A stretch of 64,000 bases of DNA from Burkholderiales bacterium. GTDB lineage: Bacteria > Pseudomonadota > Gammaproteobacteria > Burkholderiales > Burkholderiaceae_C. Made by a program: the position numbers and the translations under genes. Under the pieces are notes generated by a model. The model ran no database searches and had not been told where the DNA came from. It saw only the letters and a list, made by a program, of their open reading frames with translations. Location of the stretch: assembly GCA_016185015.1 (NCBI GenBank), contig JACPOI010000015.1, positions 62,001 through 126,000 of the forward strand, read 5' to 3'. Shown in pieces: positions 9,978 through 20,507 of this stretch. How positions within the stretch are numbered: the first letter of the stretch is position 1; each line of letters opens with the position of its first letter.

Positions 9978-11117
9978 TCAGGCCTGCAACAGGATGCGCA
10001 GCATGCGACGCAGCGGTTCCGCAGCGCCCCACAGCAGCTGATCGCCTACGGTGAAGGCGCCCAGGTAGTCATTGCCCATGGCCAGCTTGTGCAGGCGGCC
10101 TACCGGCACAGTCAGCGTACCGGTCACGGCTGCCGGGGTCAGTTCACGCTCGGTGATCTCGCGTTGGTTGGGAACCACTTTCACCCAATCGTTGGCGCTG
10201 GCCAGCAGGCCTTCGATCTCGGCCAGGGGGACGTCCTTCTTGAGCTTGATGGTCAGACCCTGCGAATGGCAGCGCATGGCGCCGATGCGCACGCACAGGC
10301 CGTCGATCGGGATGCTGCCGGCGCTGCGGAAGGCCGGGTTGCCCAGGATCTTGTTGCATTCGGCGCCGCCCTTCCACTCTTCCTTGCTCTGGCCGTGCTC
10401 GACCGGCACGTCGATCCAGGGGATCAGGCTGCCGGCCAGGGCCGTGTTGCGGAAGTTCTTGGTCGGGAAGCTGGCATCGCGCATGGTGGCGGCCACCTTG
10501 CGGTCGATGTCCAGGATGGCCGAAGCCGGGTCGGCGAGTTCGGCCTTGACCGCGTCGTGCAAGGCTCCCATCTGGCTCAGCAGTTCACGCATGTTCTGCG
10601 CGCCAGCGCCCGAGGCGGCCTGGTAGGTCATGGCGCTGACCCACTCGACCAGGCCGGCCTTGAACAGGCCGCCCATGCCCATGAGCATCAGGCTCACGGT
10701 GCAGTTGCCGCCGATCCAGTTGCGGCCACCCTTGGTCAGCGACTGGTCGATCACGTGCCGGTTGACCGGGTCCAGGATGATGACGGCATCGTCGGCCATG
10801 CGCAGCGATGAGGCAGCGTCGATCCAGTGGCCCTTCCAGCCGGCAGCGCGCAGCTTCGGGTACACCTCTTTCGTGTAATCACCGCCCTGGCAGGTCAGGA
10901 CGATGTCGCACTTCTTGAGGTCCTCGATGCTGTTGGCGTCCTTGAGGGTGGTTTCGTTCTTCGCCTGTGCCGGAGCCTTGCCGCCGGCGTTGGAGGTCGA
11001 GAAAAACACGGGCTCGATCAGGCCGAAGTCGCCTTCGGCCTGCATGCGGTCCATCAGGACCGAACCCACCATGCCTCGCCAGCCGACGAGACCTACGACA
11101 TTGCCTACCTTGCTCAT
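9978..11117 (-). CDS. asd: aspartate-semialdehyde dehydrogenase
   Basis: NADPH-dependent reduction of aspartyl phosphate to aspartate semialdehyde, the branch point to lysine, threonine and methionine. The 379-residue product starts at ATG 11117 ([20 protein letters not shown]), with GAAAGGG as ribosome binding site 7 nt upstream; an in-frame TTG five codons earlier overlaps that site. The nucleotide-binding GWRGMVGS and the catalytic Cys in [16 protein letters not shown] are present. It sits between leuB and fimV. Confidence 0.97.
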   Translation of the reverse strand: MSKVGNVVGLVGWRGMVGSVLMDRMQAEGDFGLIEPVFFSTSNAGGKAPAQAKNETTLKDANSIEDLKKCDIVLTCQGGDYTKEVYPKLRAAGWKGHWIDAASSLRMADDAVIILDPVNRHVIDQSLTKGGRNWIGGNCTVSLMLMGMGGLFKAGLVEWVSAMTYQAASGAGAQNMRELLSQMGALHDAVKAELADPASAILDIDRKVAATMRDASFPTKNFRNTALAGSLIPWIDVPVEHGQSKEEWKGGAECNKILGNPAFRSAGSIPIDGLCVRIGAMRCHSQGLTIKLKKDVPLAEIEGLLASANDWVKVVPNQREITERELTPAAVTGTLTVPVGRLHKLAMGNDYLGAFTVGDQLLWGAAEPLRRMLRILLQA

Positions 11118-11188
11118 CACATGCCCTTTCAATCAAATCCTGTTTGCCCGGCTCGTCGGCCGGGAGGGCGTGACGAACCGGGAGCTGT

Positions 11189-12271
11189 TCAGCCCTTGGT
11201 TTTCGTAATGGCGGCGACCACCGCGTCGCCCATCTCGCGGGTGCCCACTTTCGTGGTGCCTGCCGACCAGATGTCTGCCGTGCGCAGTCCGGACGCAAGC
11301 ACGCGCTTCACGGCCGACTCGATACGGTCGGCGGCCGTGGCCTGGTTGAGCGAAAAGCGGAGCATCATGGCAGCAGACAGTATTGTAGCCAGCGGGTTGG
11401 CCACGCCCTTGCCGGCGATGTCCGGCGCGCTGCCGTGGCTGGGCTCATACAGACCCTGGTTCTTGCTGTTCAGGCTGGCCGAGGGCAGCATGCCGATGGA
11501 GCCCGTCAGCATGGCGGCTTCGTCCGAGAGGATGTCGCCGAACATATTGCCGGTCACGATCACGTCAAAGCTCTTGGGCGCCTTCACCAGCTGCATGGCG
11601 GCGTTGTCCACGTACATGTGGCTCAGTTCCACGTCCGGATAGTCCTTGTGCACCTCGGTGACCACGTCCTTCCAGAACTGGAAGGTTTCGAGCACATTGG
11701 CCTTGTCCACGCTGGTGACCTTCTTGTTGCGCTTGCGCGCGGCCTGGAAGGCCGTGTGGGCAATGCGCTCGATCTCCGGGCGGCTGTAGCGCATGGTGTC
11801 GAAGGCTTCCTCGGCACCGGGGAAGTGGCCGTCCACGGCTGTGCGGCGTCCGCGCGGCTGGCCGAAGTAGATGTCGCCCGTGAGTTCACGCACGATCAGG
11901 ATGTCCAGGCCAGCAATGAGCTCGGGCTTGAGGCTCGACGCGCCCACCAGCTCTTCGTAGCAGATGGCCGGGCGGAAATTGGCGTACAGGCCCAGGTGCT
12001 TGCGCAGGCCCAGGATGGCCTGCTCGGGGCGCAGGGCGCGCTCGAGCTTGTCGTATTTCCAGTCGCCGACGGCGCCGAAGAGGATGGCGTCGGACGCCTT
12101 GGCCAGGTTCAGCGTGGCATCGGGCAGGGGGTGGCCGGCGGCCTCATAGGCCGCACCGCCCACGGGGGCGGTTTCCATTTCGAACTTGAGGTCCAGGACC
12201 TGGAGGACCTTGACGGCCTCGGCCACGATTTCGGTACCGATGCCGTCACCCGGCAGAACTGCGATTTTCAT
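11189..12271 (-). CDS. leuB: 3-isopropylmalate dehydrogenase
   Basis: NAD-dependent oxidative decarboxylation in leucine synthesis. The 360-residue product is family length. It starts [20 protein letters not shown]; the substrate-binding residues lie in [13 protein letters not shown] and the metal-binding aspartates in [20 protein letters not shown], followed by the NAD-binding [20 protein letters not shown]. It follows leuD by 30 bp and precedes asd in the leuC-leuD-leuB-asd run. Confidence 0.98.
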   Translation of the reverse strand: MKIAVLPGDGIGTEIVAEAVKVLQVLDLKFEMETAPVGGAAYEAAGHPLPDATLNLAKASDAILFGAVGDWKYDKLERALRPEQAILGLRKHLGLYANFRPAICYEELVGASSLKPELIAGLDILIVRELTGDIYFGQPRGRRTAVDGHFPGAEEAFDTMRYSRPEIERIAHTAFQAARKRNKKVTSVDKANVLETFQFWKDVVTEVHKDYPDVELSHMYVDNAAMQLVKAPKSFDVIVTGNMFGDILSDEAAMLTGSIGMLPSASLNSKNQGLYEPSHGSAPDIAGKGVANPLATILSAAMMLRFSLNQATAADRIESAVKRVLASGLRTADIWSAGTTKVGTREMGDAVVAAITKTKG

Positions 12272-12301
12272 GATGTAAGTTTGCTATTGAATTGAGAGCG
12301 A

Positions 12302-12952
12302 TCAGCCGAGCATGGTATGCGCAAGCCAGGGTTTTTGCGTCAGGCGCTGGGCTTCGAAGGCGGCAATCTTGTCCTTGTGGCGCAGGGTCAGGCCGATGTC
12401 GTCGAAACCGTTGAGCAGGCAGTACTTGCGGAAGGCCTGAACGTCGAAGGGAATCTCCTCACCTTGCGGCTTGACGATCACCTGGCGTTCCAGGTCCACG
12501 GTCAGCTGATAACCGGGGAAGGCCAGGCACTCGTCGAACAACTGGGCCACGGTGGCCTCGGGCAGCACGATGGGCAACAGGCCGTTCTTGAAGCTGTTGT
12601 TGAAGAAGATGTCGGCAAAACTCGGCGCGATGATGGCGCGGAAACCGTACTGGTCCAGCGCCCAGGGCGCGTGCTCACGCGAGGAGCCGCACCCGAAGTT
12701 CTTGCGCGCCAGCAGCACGGAAGCGCCGGCGTAGCGCGGCTGGTTCAGCACGAAGTCCGGGTTGGGTTTGCGGCTGGTCGGGTCCTGGCCCGGGTAGCCG
12801 GCGTCCAGGTAACGCCATTCGTCGAACAGGTTGGGGCCGAAGCCGGTCTTACGGATGGACTTCAGGAACTGCTTGGGGATGATGGCGTCGGTGTCGACGT
12901 TCTCGCGGTCCATGGGGGCCACGAGACCCTTGTGCACGGTGAATTTCTGCAT
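12302..12952 (-). CDS. leuD: 3-isopropylmalate dehydratase small subunit
   Basis: Swivel-domain partner of LeuC that isomerises 2-isopropylmalate to 3-isopropylmalate. The 216-residue product has the N-terminal [18 protein letters not shown] segment and the substrate-recognition loop [15 protein letters not shown]. It starts 10 bp after the leuC stop, so expression is coupled with the large subunit. Confidence 0.98.
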   Translation of the reverse strand: MQKFTVHKGLVAPMDRENVDTDAIIPKQFLKSIRKTGFGPNLFDEWRYLDAGYPGQDPTSRKPNPDFVLNQPRYAGASVLLARKNFGCGSSREHAPWALDQYGFRAIIAPSFADIFFNNSFKNGLLPIVLPEATVAQLFDECLAFPGYQLTVDLERQVIVKPQGEEIPFDVQAFRKYCLLNGFDDIGLTLRHKDKIAAFEAQRLTQKPWLAHTMLG

Positions 12953-12962
12953 GGGGGACCTC

Positions 12963-14384
12963 TCAGGAGAACTTGCGGATGTCGACGAAGTGGCCGTGCA
13001 CCGCGGCTGCCGCGGCCATGGCGGGGCTCACCAGATGGGTGCGGCCGCCGGCGCCCTGGCGCCCTTCGAAGTTGCGGTTGCTGGTGGAGGCGCAGCGTTC
13101 ACCGGGCTCCAGGCGGTCGGCGTTCATGGCCAGGCACATGGAGCAGCCGGGCTCGCGCCATTCGAAGCCCGCGGCCTTGAAGATCTCATGCAGGCCTTCG
13201 CGTTCGGCCTGTTCCTTGACCTGGCCCGAACCGGGCACGACCAGGGCCAGGCGGACGTTCTTGGCAACCTTCTGCCCGAGCTTCTTGACCACGGCGGCGG
13301 CTTCGCGCATGTCCTCGATACGGCTGTTGGTGCAGGAGCCGATGAAGACCTTGTCGATGGTGATATCGGCCAGGGCTTTGCCGGGTTCCAGGCCCATATA
13401 GGTCAGGGCGCGTTCGATGGCGCCACGTTTGTTGGCGTCCTTTTCCTTGTCCGGATCGGGCACACGGCCGTCGATGCCCAGCACCATCTCGGGCGAGGTG
13501 CCCCAGGTGACCTGCGGCAGGATCTGCGTGGCATCGAGTTCGACCACGGTGTCGAACTTCGCGTCGGCATCCGACTTGAGCGTCTTCCAGTAGGCGACGG
13601 CCTGCTCCCACTCCACACCCGTGGGCGAAAGCGGACGGCCCTTGACGTACTCGATGGTCTTCTCGTCCACCGCCACCAGGCCGGCGCGGGCGCCGCCTTC
13701 GATGGCCATGTTGCAGACAGTCATGCGGCCTTCCATGGACAGGGCGCGGATGGCCGAGCCGGCGAATTCGATGGTGTAACCCGTGCCGCCGGCCGTGCCG
13801 ATACGGCCGATGATGGCCAGCACGATGTCCTTGGCGGTCACTCCCGGGGCCACCTTGCCCTCCACCTTGATGAGCATGTTCTTGGCCTTCTTGGCCAGCA
13901 GGGTCTGCGTGGCCATCACGTGCTCGACCTCGCTGGTGCCAATGCCGTGGGCCAGTGCGCCGAAGGCGCCGTGGGTCGAGGTGTGCGAATCACCGCAGAC
14001 CACCGTCATGCCGGGCAGGGTGGCGCCGTTCTCCGGGCCGATCACGTGCACGATGCCCTGGCGCTTGGACAGGAAGGGGAAGAAGGCGGCGGCGCCGGAT
14101 TCCTTGATGTTGGCGTCCAGCGTGGTGATCTGTTCCTTGCTGATCGGGTCGGCAATGCCGTCGTAGCCGAGCTCCCAGCCCGTGGTCGGCGTGTTGTGGT
14201 CGGCGGTGGCCACGATGGAGCTCACGCGCCAGACCTTGCGGCCGGCCTGGCGCAGGCCTTCGAAGGCCTGCGGGCTGGTCACTTCATGGACCAGGTGGCG
14301 GTCGATGTAGAGGACGGCGGTGCCGTCTTCCTCGGTGTGGACGACGTGCTCGTCCCAGATCTTGTCGTAAAGGGTGCGTCCCAT
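12963..14384 (-). CDS. leuC: 3-isopropylmalate dehydratase large subunit
   Basis: Iron-sulfur aconitase-family subunit with 473 residues. The 4Fe-4S cysteines lie in [17 protein letters not shown] and [11 protein letters not shown], and the [20 protein letters not shown] substrate segment is intact. I use ATG 14384 ([15 protein letters not shown]) with GAGGA 4 nt upstream; the frame stays open to 14555 but that part overlaps the LysR gene and is Pro/Ser-rich junk. It leads the leuCDB-asd run. Confidence 0.98.
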   Translation of the reverse strand: MGRTLYDKIWDEHVVHTEEDGTAVLYIDRHLVHEVTSPQAFEGLRQAGRKVWRVSSIVATADHNTPTTGWELGYDGIADPISKEQITTLDANIKESGAAAFFPFLSKRQGIVHVIGPENGATLPGMTVVCGDSHTSTHGAFGALAHGIGTSEVEHVMATQTLLAKKAKNMLIKVEGKVAPGVTAKDIVLAIIGRIGTAGGTGYTIEFAGSAIRALSMEGRMTVCNMAIEGGARAGLVAVDEKTIEYVKGRPLSPTGVEWEQAVAYWKTLKSDADAKFDTVVELDATQILPQVTWGTSPEMVLGIDGRVPDPDKEKDANKRGAIERALTYMGLEPGKALADITIDKVFIGSCTNSRIEDMREAAAVVKKLGQKVAKNVRLALVVPGSGQVKEQAEREGLHEIFKAAGFEWREPGCSMCLAMNADRLEPGERCASTSNRNFEGRQGAGGRTHLVSPAMAAAAAVHGHFVDIRKFS

Positions 14385-14409
14385 GGTGTCCTCTGCAGAG
14401 TTTTCGATT

Positions 14410-15342
14410 TTAGGGGCTTGCCGGTGCGGCGGTGAGGTGGTCCACCAGCAGCCGCGCGGTGACGGGCAGGGTGGAAAAGTCGCGGGCGACGAGCTCGATG
14501 CGGCGGTGGGCCCAGTCGTCCTGAAGGGGCACACAGGCCAGCTTGCCCACGCCATGCATGAGTTCGAAGGCGCGGCGCGGCATCACGCCCACGCCCAGGC
14601 CGTTGTGGATCATGCGGCACATGGCGTCCAGGCCCGTGACGTGGATGCGCAGGCGAATGCTGCGGCCGGCAGCCGCGGCGGCTTCGCGCATGGCCAGGTA
14701 GATGGAGCTGGTGGCGTGCAGGCCTACATGGTCCCAGTCCAGGGTCTGCACAAAGTCGATGGCGCCGGCCGAGGCCAGCGGATGGCCCTGGGGCACGATG
14801 AGCACGAGTTGATCCTGCCGGTAGGGCAGGGTCTGCAGCTCACCCGTGCCGACCGCCACATTGCAGACGCCGAGGTCGGCGGCACCTTCCTGCACGGCGC
14901 GCACGACCTCGGTGCTCAGGTGCTCTTCGAGATCGATCTTGACCTGCTCGTGCTGGCGGATGAAGGCGCCCAGATCTTCGGGCAGGAACTGCACGATGGC
15001 CGAAATGCTGGCATGCACGCGCACATGGCCGCGCACGCCGTCCACGTATTCGCTGAGCTCGCCCTGCATCTTCTCCAGGCTGTAGAGCACGGAGCGCGCG
15101 TGGTGCAGCAGGCTCTCGCCGGCTGGCGTGAGGTCCACGCCGCGCGTGTGGCGGTAGAGCAGCGGTGTACCCAGCGTGGCTTCGAGGTCGGCCAGGCGCT
15201 TGCTGATGGCCGAGGCGGCAATGAATTCGCGTTCGGCCGCTTTGCCGATGCTGCCGAGTTCGCAGACGGCCACGAACAGCTGCAGGGACGTGAGGTCCAT
15301 GCGGCGGGCGAAGCTGCGGTCGGCGGTTTTCATCGGGTGCAT
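14410..15342 (-). CDS. LysR family transcriptional regulator
   Basis: DNA-binding regulator with an N-terminal winged helix-turn-helix ([20 protein letters not shown] through [20 protein letters not shown]) and a C-terminal effector domain, 310 residues. Start sites at 15342, 15333 and 15300 are all in frame ATGs; homologues that I recall carry residues before the DLTSLQLF segment, so the longest form is kept. It ends 26 bp before leuC on the same strand and could be co-transcribed or regulate neighbouring genes. The effector is unknown. Confidence 0.88.
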   Translation of the reverse strand: MHPMKTADRSFARRMDLTSLQLFVAVCELGSIGKAAEREFIAASAISKRLADLEATLGTPLLYRHTRGVDLTPAGESLLHHARSVLYSLEKMQGELSEYVDGVRGHVRVHASISAIVQFLPEDLGAFIRQHEQVKIDLEEHLSTEVVRAVQEGAADLGVCNVAVGTGELQTLPYRQDQLVLIVPQGHPLASAGAIDFVQTLDWDHVGLHATSSIYLAMREAAAAAGRSIRLRIHVTGLDAMCRMIHNGLGVGVMPRRAFELMHGVGKLACVPLQDDWAHRRIELVARDFSTLPVTARLLVDHLTAAPASP

Positions 15343-15461
15343 CGCGATTTGTCATCGCATTTGGCGATGAGTTTTCCGATTTTCCCTTATGAGGCGCCTG
15401 TTTGCCATCGTGATTCACGATGGCTGTGCTGCCTGACGGGGGATGCCGGCCGCTGGGAGGC

Positions 15462-15842
15462 TCAGTCGACGATCAGGCTCGTGTTTAGCACGCGCACGCG
15501 GTGGTCCACGTAATAACCACCGAATTCGGTGTAACGCAGCACCAGGCGCTGGCAGGCCTGGCAGCGCCAGACGTCGCAGCGGTTGTAGGGAAACCAGGCC
15601 AGGGCCACCGGGGCGTCGGGGTCGTCATAACGCGTGCCAGCGGGGTGGTATTCCTCGAAGGTCGGCTCGTAGATCTCGGGGTCGCGCAGGGTGGCGAGCT
15701 GGGTCATGAGCGCGGCGGGCCAGCGCTCCTCGGTCAGGCTGGTCCAGCCGGTGTAGACACCCAGGCCGCAGGCACAAGGGTCCGTGCCCGGAGCTTCAGT
15801 CTGCAGGGCGCGCAGTTCGGCGGCGAGCCGGATCAGTTTCAT
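15462..15842 (-). CDS. conserved hypothetical protein, possible zinc ribbon
   Basis: 126-residue protein that I do not recognise by name. It is rich in Trp, Tyr and acidic residues with no signal peptide or membrane span. Four cysteines stand in two groups, CACG near residue 23 and CDVWRCQACQ near residue 88, which may bind a metal. The start ATG 15842 is supported by frame and codon use. It lies between the gltA terminator and the LysR gene, so it is probably transcribed by itself. Confidence 0.65.
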   Translation of the reverse strand: MKLIRLAAELRALQTEAPGTDPCACGLGVYTGWTSLTEERWPAALMTQLATLRDPEIYEPTFEEYHPAGTRYDDPDAPVALAWFPYNRCDVWRCQACQRLVLRYTEFGGYYVDHRVRVLNTSLIVD

Positions 15843-15853
15843 GCGTATGTCCC

Positions 15854-15890
15854 AAAGAAAAAGCCCGCCGACGTTGCCGTGCGGCGGGCT
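15854..15890 (-). terminator. intrinsic terminator of the sdh-gltA operon
   Basis: AGCCCGCCG (15862-15870) pairs with CGGCGGGCT (15882-15890). On the minus strand the 9-bp GC-rich stem is followed by TTTTTCTTT, a good rho-independent tail, 13 bp past the gltA stop. Confidence 0.88.
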
Positions 15891-15902
15891 GTGTGGCGCG
15901 GC

Positions 15903-17213
15903 TTAGCGCTTGGCCAGCGGCGGCACGTCGCGGCGCGGCGAACCGGTGAAGAGCTGGCGCGGACGGCCGATCTTGTATTCGGGGTCGCTGATCATCTCGT
16001 TGAGCTGGGCGATCCAGCCCACGGTGCGGGCCAGCGAGAAGATGCCGGTGAACAGGTTGACCGGGATGCCGATGGCGCGCTGCACGATGCCCGAATAGAA
16101 GTCGACGTTCGGGTAGAGCTTGCGCTGCACGAAGTAGTCGTCTTCCAGGGCGATCTTCTCCAGGGCCATGGCCAGCTTGAACAGCGGGTCGTTCTCCAGG
16201 CCCATCTCCTGCAGCACTTCCTTGCAGGTTTCCTGCATGAGCTTGGCGCGCGGGTCGTAGTTCTTGTAGACACGGTGACCGAAGCCCATGAGCTTGACGC
16301 CCGAGTTCTTGTCTTTGGCCTGCTTGATGAACTCGCCGATTTTCTCGACGCCGCCGTTCTTCTGGATGTCACCCAGCATGTTGAGTGCCGCCTCGTTGGC
16401 GCCACCGTGGGCCGGGCCCCAGAGGCAGGCCACGCCGGCGGCGATGGCTGCAAACGGGTTGGTGCCGGAGGAGCCGCACAGACGCACGGTCGAGGTGGAG
16501 GCGTTCTGCTCGTGGTCGGCGTGCAGGATGAAGATGCGGTCCAGCGCGCGTTCGAGCACCGGGTTGACCTGGTAATCCTCGCAGGGCGTGCCGAACATCA
16601 TGCGCAGGAAGTTGCCGGCATAGCTCAGGTCGTTGCGCGGGTACATATAGGGCTGGCCCACGCCGTACTTGTAGGCCATGGCCACCAGGGTGGGCATCTT
16701 GGCGATCAGGCGGATGGCGGCAATCTCGCGGTGCTCGGGGTTGTTGATGTCCGTGCTGTCGTGGTAGAAGGCCGACAGGGCGCCGACCAGGCCGGTCAGC
16801 ACCGCCATGGGGTGGGCGTCGCGGCGGAAGCCACGCAGGAAGAACTGCATCTGCTCGTTGACCATGGTGTGCATGGTCACGCGCTTGGTGAAGTCGGTCT
16901 TCTTCTGGGCGTCCGGCAGGTCACCGTAGAGCAGCAGGTGGCAGGTTTCCAGGAAGTCGCACTGGGTGGCCAGCTGCTCGATCGGGTAACCGCGGTACAG
17001 CAGCTCGCCCTTGTCGCCATCGATGTAGGTGATGGCCGACTGGCAGGACGCCGTGGACAGGAAGCCCGGGTCATAGGTGAACATGCCGGTCTGGCCATAG
17101 AGCTTGCGGATGTCGATCACGTCCGGGCCGATATTGCCCTGGTAGACCGGCAGCTCCATGCTGGGGGTGCCGTTACTGAACGACAGGGTGGCTTTGTTGT
17201 CAGCGAGTTTCAT
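15903..17213 (-). CDS. gltA: citrate synthase (type II)
   Basis: Condenses acetyl-CoA and oxaloacetate at the entry to the TCA cycle. The 436-residue length and the N-terminal beta-rich extension ([20 protein letters not shown]) fit the hexameric type of proteobacteria. The active-site segments are [20 protein letters not shown] and [15 protein letters not shown]. It is the last gene of the sdhCDAB-sdhE-gltA operon, 9 bp after sdhE, with a strong terminator behind it. Confidence 0.98.
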   Translation of the reverse strand: MKLADNKATLSFSNGTPSMELPVYQGNIGPDVIDIRKLYGQTGMFTYDPGFLSTASCQSAITYIDGDKGELLYRGYPIEQLATQCDFLETCHLLLYGDLPDAQKKTDFTKRVTMHTMVNEQMQFFLRGFRRDAHPMAVLTGLVGALSAFYHDSTDINNPEHREIAAIRLIAKMPTLVAMAYKYGVGQPYMYPRNDLSYAGNFLRMMFGTPCEDYQVNPVLERALDRIFILHADHEQNASTSTVRLCGSSGTNPFAAIAAGVACLWGPAHGGANEAALNMLGDIQKNGGVEKIGEFIKQAKDKNSGVKLMGFGHRVYKNYDPRAKLMQETCKEVLQEMGLENDPLFKLAMALEKIALEDDYFVQRKLYPNVDFYSGIVQRAIGIPVNLFTGIFSLARTVGWIAQLNEMISDPEYKIGRPRQLFTGSPRRDVPPLAKR

Positions 17214-17222
17214 GGGGGCCTT

Positions 17223-17501
17223 TCAGCAGGTTTCTCTCAACATTTTCAAAACTTCTTGCACATCCGCGCGGTCCAGCCCGGGGCTGACTTCGGCCAGCGG
17301 CTTGCGATCCAGGTGCAGGTCCAGCAGGTCGTTGTCGCTCAGATCCATCAGATCGGTCAGGCCCTGCGACTGGCGAACCGTCAGCGAGGACTCGAACTTG
17401 CGGAAAAAACGTTCGATGAACAGGTCGTTTTCGAGCAGGCCGCGGCGGCAACGCCACTTCAGCTTGCTCAGGCCCCTCTCGTCGATCAGTTCATTGTCCA
17501 C
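17223..17501 (-). CDS. sdhE: FAD assembly factor SdhE (succinate dehydrogenase assembly)
   Basis: Small 92-residue protein that promotes covalent flavin attachment to SdhA. It has the diagnostic RGxxE motif as RRGLLENDL near residues 19-27 and the family spacing through LLDLHLDRKP. The start is GTG at 17501 (MDNELIDERGLSKLKWRCRRG), 19 bp after the sdhB stop. Placement directly after sdhAB and before gltA supports the role. Confidence 0.95.
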   Translation of the reverse strand: MDNELIDERGLSKLKWRCRRGLLENDLFIERFFRKFESSLTVRQSQGLTDLMDLSDNDLLDLHLDRKPLAEVSPGLDRADVQEVLKMLRETC

Positions 17502-17520
17502 GGCGAATCTGCTGGTTTGC

Positions 17521-18225
17521 TTACACCGCGCGGGCGACCATCATTTCCTTGATCTTGCCGATCGCCTTGGTCGGGTTCAGGCCCTTGGGGCAGACGTCGA
17601 CGCAGTTCATGATGGAGTGGCAACGGAACAGACGGTAGGGGTCTTCCAGGTTGTCCAGGCGTTCGCCGGTGGCCTGGTCGCGGCTGTCGGCGAGGAAGCG
17701 GTAGGCCTGCAGCAGGCCGGCCGGGCCGACGAACTTGTCCGGGTTCCACCAGAAGCTCGGGCAGCTGGTGGAGCAGCTGGCGCACAGGATGCACTCGTAC
17801 AGGCCGTTGAGCTCTTCACGCTCTTCGGGGCTCTGCAGGCGCTCCTTCTCGGGCGGCACGTCTTCGTTGACCAGGTAAGGCTTGATCGAGTGGTATTGCT
17901 TGAAGAACTGCGTCATGTCGACGATCAGGTCGCGCACCACCGGCAGGCCGGGCAGGGGCTTGAGCACCACGGTGCCCTTGAGCGTGTTCATGTTGGTCAG
18001 GCAGGCCAGACCGTTCTTGCCGTTGATGTTCATGGCGTCCGAGCCGCACACGCCTTCACGGCAGGAACGGCGGAAGGACAGGGTGGGGTCGACCGCCTTG
18101 AGCTTGATCAGGGCGTCGAGCAGCATGCGCTCGTTGCCGTCGAGTTCGACCTCGAGGGTCTGCATGTAGGGCTTGGCGTCCTTGTCCGGGTCGTAGCGAT
18201 AGATCTGGAACGTGCGTAGGGTCAT
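17521..18225 (-). CDS. sdhB: succinate dehydrogenase iron-sulfur subunit
   Basis: Electron-transfer subunit of complex II, 234 residues. The N-terminal 2Fe-2S cysteines are in [20 protein letters not shown]. The C-terminal ferredoxin part has [17 protein letters not shown] and [17 protein letters not shown], giving the ligands for the 4Fe-4S and 3Fe-4S clusters. It follows sdhA after a 68-bp gap that contains a strong hairpin. Confidence 0.98.
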   Translation of the reverse strand: MTLRTFQIYRYDPDKDAKPYMQTLEVELDGNERMLLDALIKLKAVDPTLSFRRSCREGVCGSDAMNINGKNGLACLTNMNTLKGTVVLKPLPGLPVVRDLIVDMTQFFKQYHSIKPYLVNEDVPPEKERLQSPEEREELNGLYECILCASCSTSCPSFWWNPDKFVGPAGLLQAYRFLADSRDQATGERLDNLEDPYRLFRCHSIMNCVDVCPKGLNPTKAIGKIKEMMVARAV

Positions 18226-18249
18226 GATGTCACCTGTTCTATTCGGTTG

Positions 18250-18285
18250 GGGTCAGAGCACATCGCTGCGCGAAGGGTCTGACCC
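18250..18285. repeat. REP-like hairpin between sdhA and sdhB
   Basis: GGGTCAGA (18250-18257) and TCTGACCC (18278-18285) are perfect 8-bp inverted arms; inside them TCGC and GCGA can pair around TGC. The GGGGTCAGA core matches the element at 3632-3650. It lies inside an operon, so it may be a REP insertion or an mRNA-stability element; no T-run follows on the minus strand. Confidence 0.6.
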
Positions 18286-18293
18286 GCAAGGTT

Positions 18294-20090
18294 TCAGAAT
18301 GTACGGACCTTGGGCGGGACGGATTCGACCGTCAGCGGCTTGAGGTTGACCGGCTTGTAGCTCAGGCTGTTGCTCGCGCTGTGCCACAGGGTGTGTTTCA
18401 TCCAGTTGGCATCGTCGCGGCCCAGCGGTGCCACTGCGTCATCCACCGGACGCTCGTAGTCGCTCACCGTGTGGGCGCCGCGGCATTCCTTGCGGGCAGC
18501 GGCGGAGACCATGGTGGCCTGGGCGCATTCGATCAGGTTATCGACTTCCAGCGCCTCGATACGCGCGGTGTTGAAGACCTTGGACGTGTCCTTCAGACCG
18601 ATGTGCTTGCTGCGCTCGCGCAGGGCGGCGATCTTCTTGACGCCTTCGTCCATGCTGGCCTGGGTGCGGAACACACCGGCGTGCTGCTGCATGGCAGCGC
18701 GCATGTCATTGGCAACGTTCTGGGCGTATTCGCCGTTGCTGGCGGAATCCAGCCGCGCCAGGCGCGCCAGCGTGCGGTCGGCGGCGTCGGCCGGCAGCGA
18801 CTTGTGCGACTTGGTGCGCGAGGCGAAGTCGACGATGTGGTTGCCGGCGGCACGGCCGAACACCAGCAGGTCGAGCAGGGAGTTGGTGCCCAGGCGGTTG
18901 GCGCCGTGCACGCTGACGCAGGAGCATTCGCCCACGGCGTACAGGCCGTTGACGACCTTGTTGCTGTTGCCGTCATGCACCACCACCTGGCCGTTGATGT
19001 TGGTCGGGATGCCGCCCATCTGGTAGTGGATGGTGGGCACCACGGGGATCGGCTCCTTGGTGATGTCCACGTTGGCGAAGTTCACGCCGATTTCGTAGAC
19101 CGAGGGCAGGCGCTTGTGGATGGTCTCGGCGCCCAGGTGGTCGAGCTTGAGCATCACGTAGTCCTTGTTCGGACCGCAACCGCGACCTTCCTTGATCTCC
19201 TGGTCCATGCAGCGCGAGACGAAGTCGCGCGGTGCCAGGTCCTTCAGGGTCGGGGCATAGCGCTCCATGAAGCGCTCGCCATTGCTGTTGAGCAGGATGG
19301 CGCCTTCGCCGCGGCAGCCTTCCGTCAGCAGCACGCCCGCGCCGGCCACGCCGGTCGGGTGGAACTGCCAGAACTCCATGTCCTGCAGCGGGATGCCGGC
19401 GCGCGCCGCCATGCCCAGGCCGTCGCCGGTGTTGATGAAGGCGTTGGTGGAAGCCGCGAAGATGCGGCCGGCGCCACCTGTGGCCAGCAGCACGGTCTTG
19501 GCGTGCAGCACGTGCAGGTCGCCGGTTTCCATCTCAAGAGCGGTCACGCCCACCACGTCGCCTTCGGCGTCACGGACCAGGTCCAGGGCCATCCATTCGA
19601 CGAAGAACTGAGTGCGCGCTGCCACGTTCGGCTGGTACAGGGTGTGCAGCATGGCGTGGCCGGTGCGGTCGGCTGCAGCGCAGGCGCGCTGCACGGGCTT
19701 CTCGCCGTAGTTGGCCGTGTGGCCGCCGAAGGGACGCTGGTAGATGGTGCCGTCCGGGTTGCGGTCGAAGGGCATGCCCATGTGCTCCAGGTCGTACACG
19801 ACCTTGGGCGCTTCGCGGCACATGAATTCGATGGCGTCCTGGTCGCCGAGCCAGTCGGAGCCCTTGACGGTGTCGTAGAAATGGTAGTGCCAGTTGTCCT
19901 CGGACATATTGCCCAGCGAGGCGCCGATGCCGCCCTGGGCCGCCACGGTGTGCGAGCGGGTCGGGAACACCTTGGACAGCACGGCCACGTTCAGGCCGGC
20001 GCGGGCCAGTTGCAGCGAGGCGCGCATGCCGGAGCCGCCGGCCCCGACGATGACGACGTCAAATTTGCGCTTGGATACGGAATAGGACAT
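18294..20090 (-). CDS. sdhA: succinate dehydrogenase flavoprotein subunit
   Basis: Catalytic subunit that oxidises succinate to fumarate, 598 residues. The FAD Rossmann motif VIVGAGGSGMRASLQLARAG is at residues 13-32. The covalent-flavin histidine lies in TRSHTVAAQGGIGASLGNMS, and the active-site segments HPTGVAGAGVLLTEGCRGEG and VHGANRLGTNSLLDLLVFGR are present. It begins 3 bp after the sdhD stop. Confidence 0.98.
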   Translation of the reverse strand: MSYSVSKRKFDVVIVGAGGSGMRASLQLARAGLNVAVLSKVFPTRSHTVAAQGGIGASLGNMSEDNWHYHFYDTVKGSDWLGDQDAIEFMCREAPKVVYDLEHMGMPFDRNPDGTIYQRPFGGHTANYGEKPVQRACAAADRTGHAMLHTLYQPNVAARTQFFVEWMALDLVRDAEGDVVGVTALEMETGDLHVLHAKTVLLATGGAGRIFAASTNAFINTGDGLGMAARAGIPLQDMEFWQFHPTGVAGAGVLLTEGCRGEGAILLNSNGERFMERYAPTLKDLAPRDFVSRCMDQEIKEGRGCGPNKDYVMLKLDHLGAETIHKRLPSVYEIGVNFANVDITKEPIPVVPTIHYQMGGIPTNINGQVVVHDGNSNKVVNGLYAVGECSCVSVHGANRLGTNSLLDLLVFGRAAGNHIVDFASRTKSHKSLPADAADRTLARLARLDSASNGEYAQNVANDMRAAMQQHAGVFRTQASMDEGVKKIAALRERSKHIGLKDTSKVFNTARIEALEVDNLIECAQATMVSAAARKECRGAHTVSDYERPVDDAVAPLGRDDANWMKHTLWHSASNSLSYKPVNLKPLTVESVPPKVRTF

Positions 20091-20093
20091 GGG

Positions 20094-20459
20094 TCAGAGT
20101 CTCCACAGGACTTGGATGGCCCAGCCGGCACAGCCGGCCAGCCAGACGATGGTGAATACCTGCAGGGACAGGCGCAGCCAGACCGGCTTGACGTAATCCA
20201 TCCAGATTTCGCGCATGCCGACCCAGACGTGCCAGATCAGTGCGACGATGATGGCGAAGGTCAGGGCCTTCATCCACTGCGGCGCGAAGATGCCGGCCCA
20301 GCCCTCGTAGCCCAGGGGGCCGCGCGTAGCGAGCACCTTGACCAGCACGATGAGGGTGAACAGGACCATGAGGGCGGCGGTGACGCGCTGGGCCAGCCAG
20401 TCGCGCAGGCCATAGTGCGCACCGACGACGAGGCGCTTGGAGCCGTAGTTGACGGACAT
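20094..20459 (-). CDS. sdhD: succinate dehydrogenase membrane anchor subunit
   Basis: 121-residue protein with three predicted membrane helices that helps bind haem b and ubiquinone. It begins MSVNYGSKRLVVGAHYGLRDWLAQRV, a typical beta-proteobacterial SdhD N-terminus, and the conserved HVWVGMREIWMDYVKP segment carries the likely haem-ligand histidine. It lies between sdhC and sdhA. Confidence 0.95.
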   Translation of the reverse strand: MSVNYGSKRLVVGAHYGLRDWLAQRVTAALMVLFTLIVLVKVLATRGPLGYEGWAGIFAPQWMKALTFAIIVALIWHVWVGMREIWMDYVKPVWLRLSLQVFTIVWLAGCAGWAIQVLWRL

Positions 20460-20507
20460 AGTAGGTTTCCTAGTCAGAGAGGGCAGAGCCGGGGATCGGG
20501 CTCGCCA

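Noticed and set aside
14385-14555. Upstream extension of leuC
   Set aside because: The open frame overlaps the LysR gene, is Pro/Ser/Thr-rich and has no LeuC similarity; ATG 14384 has a good ribosome binding site.
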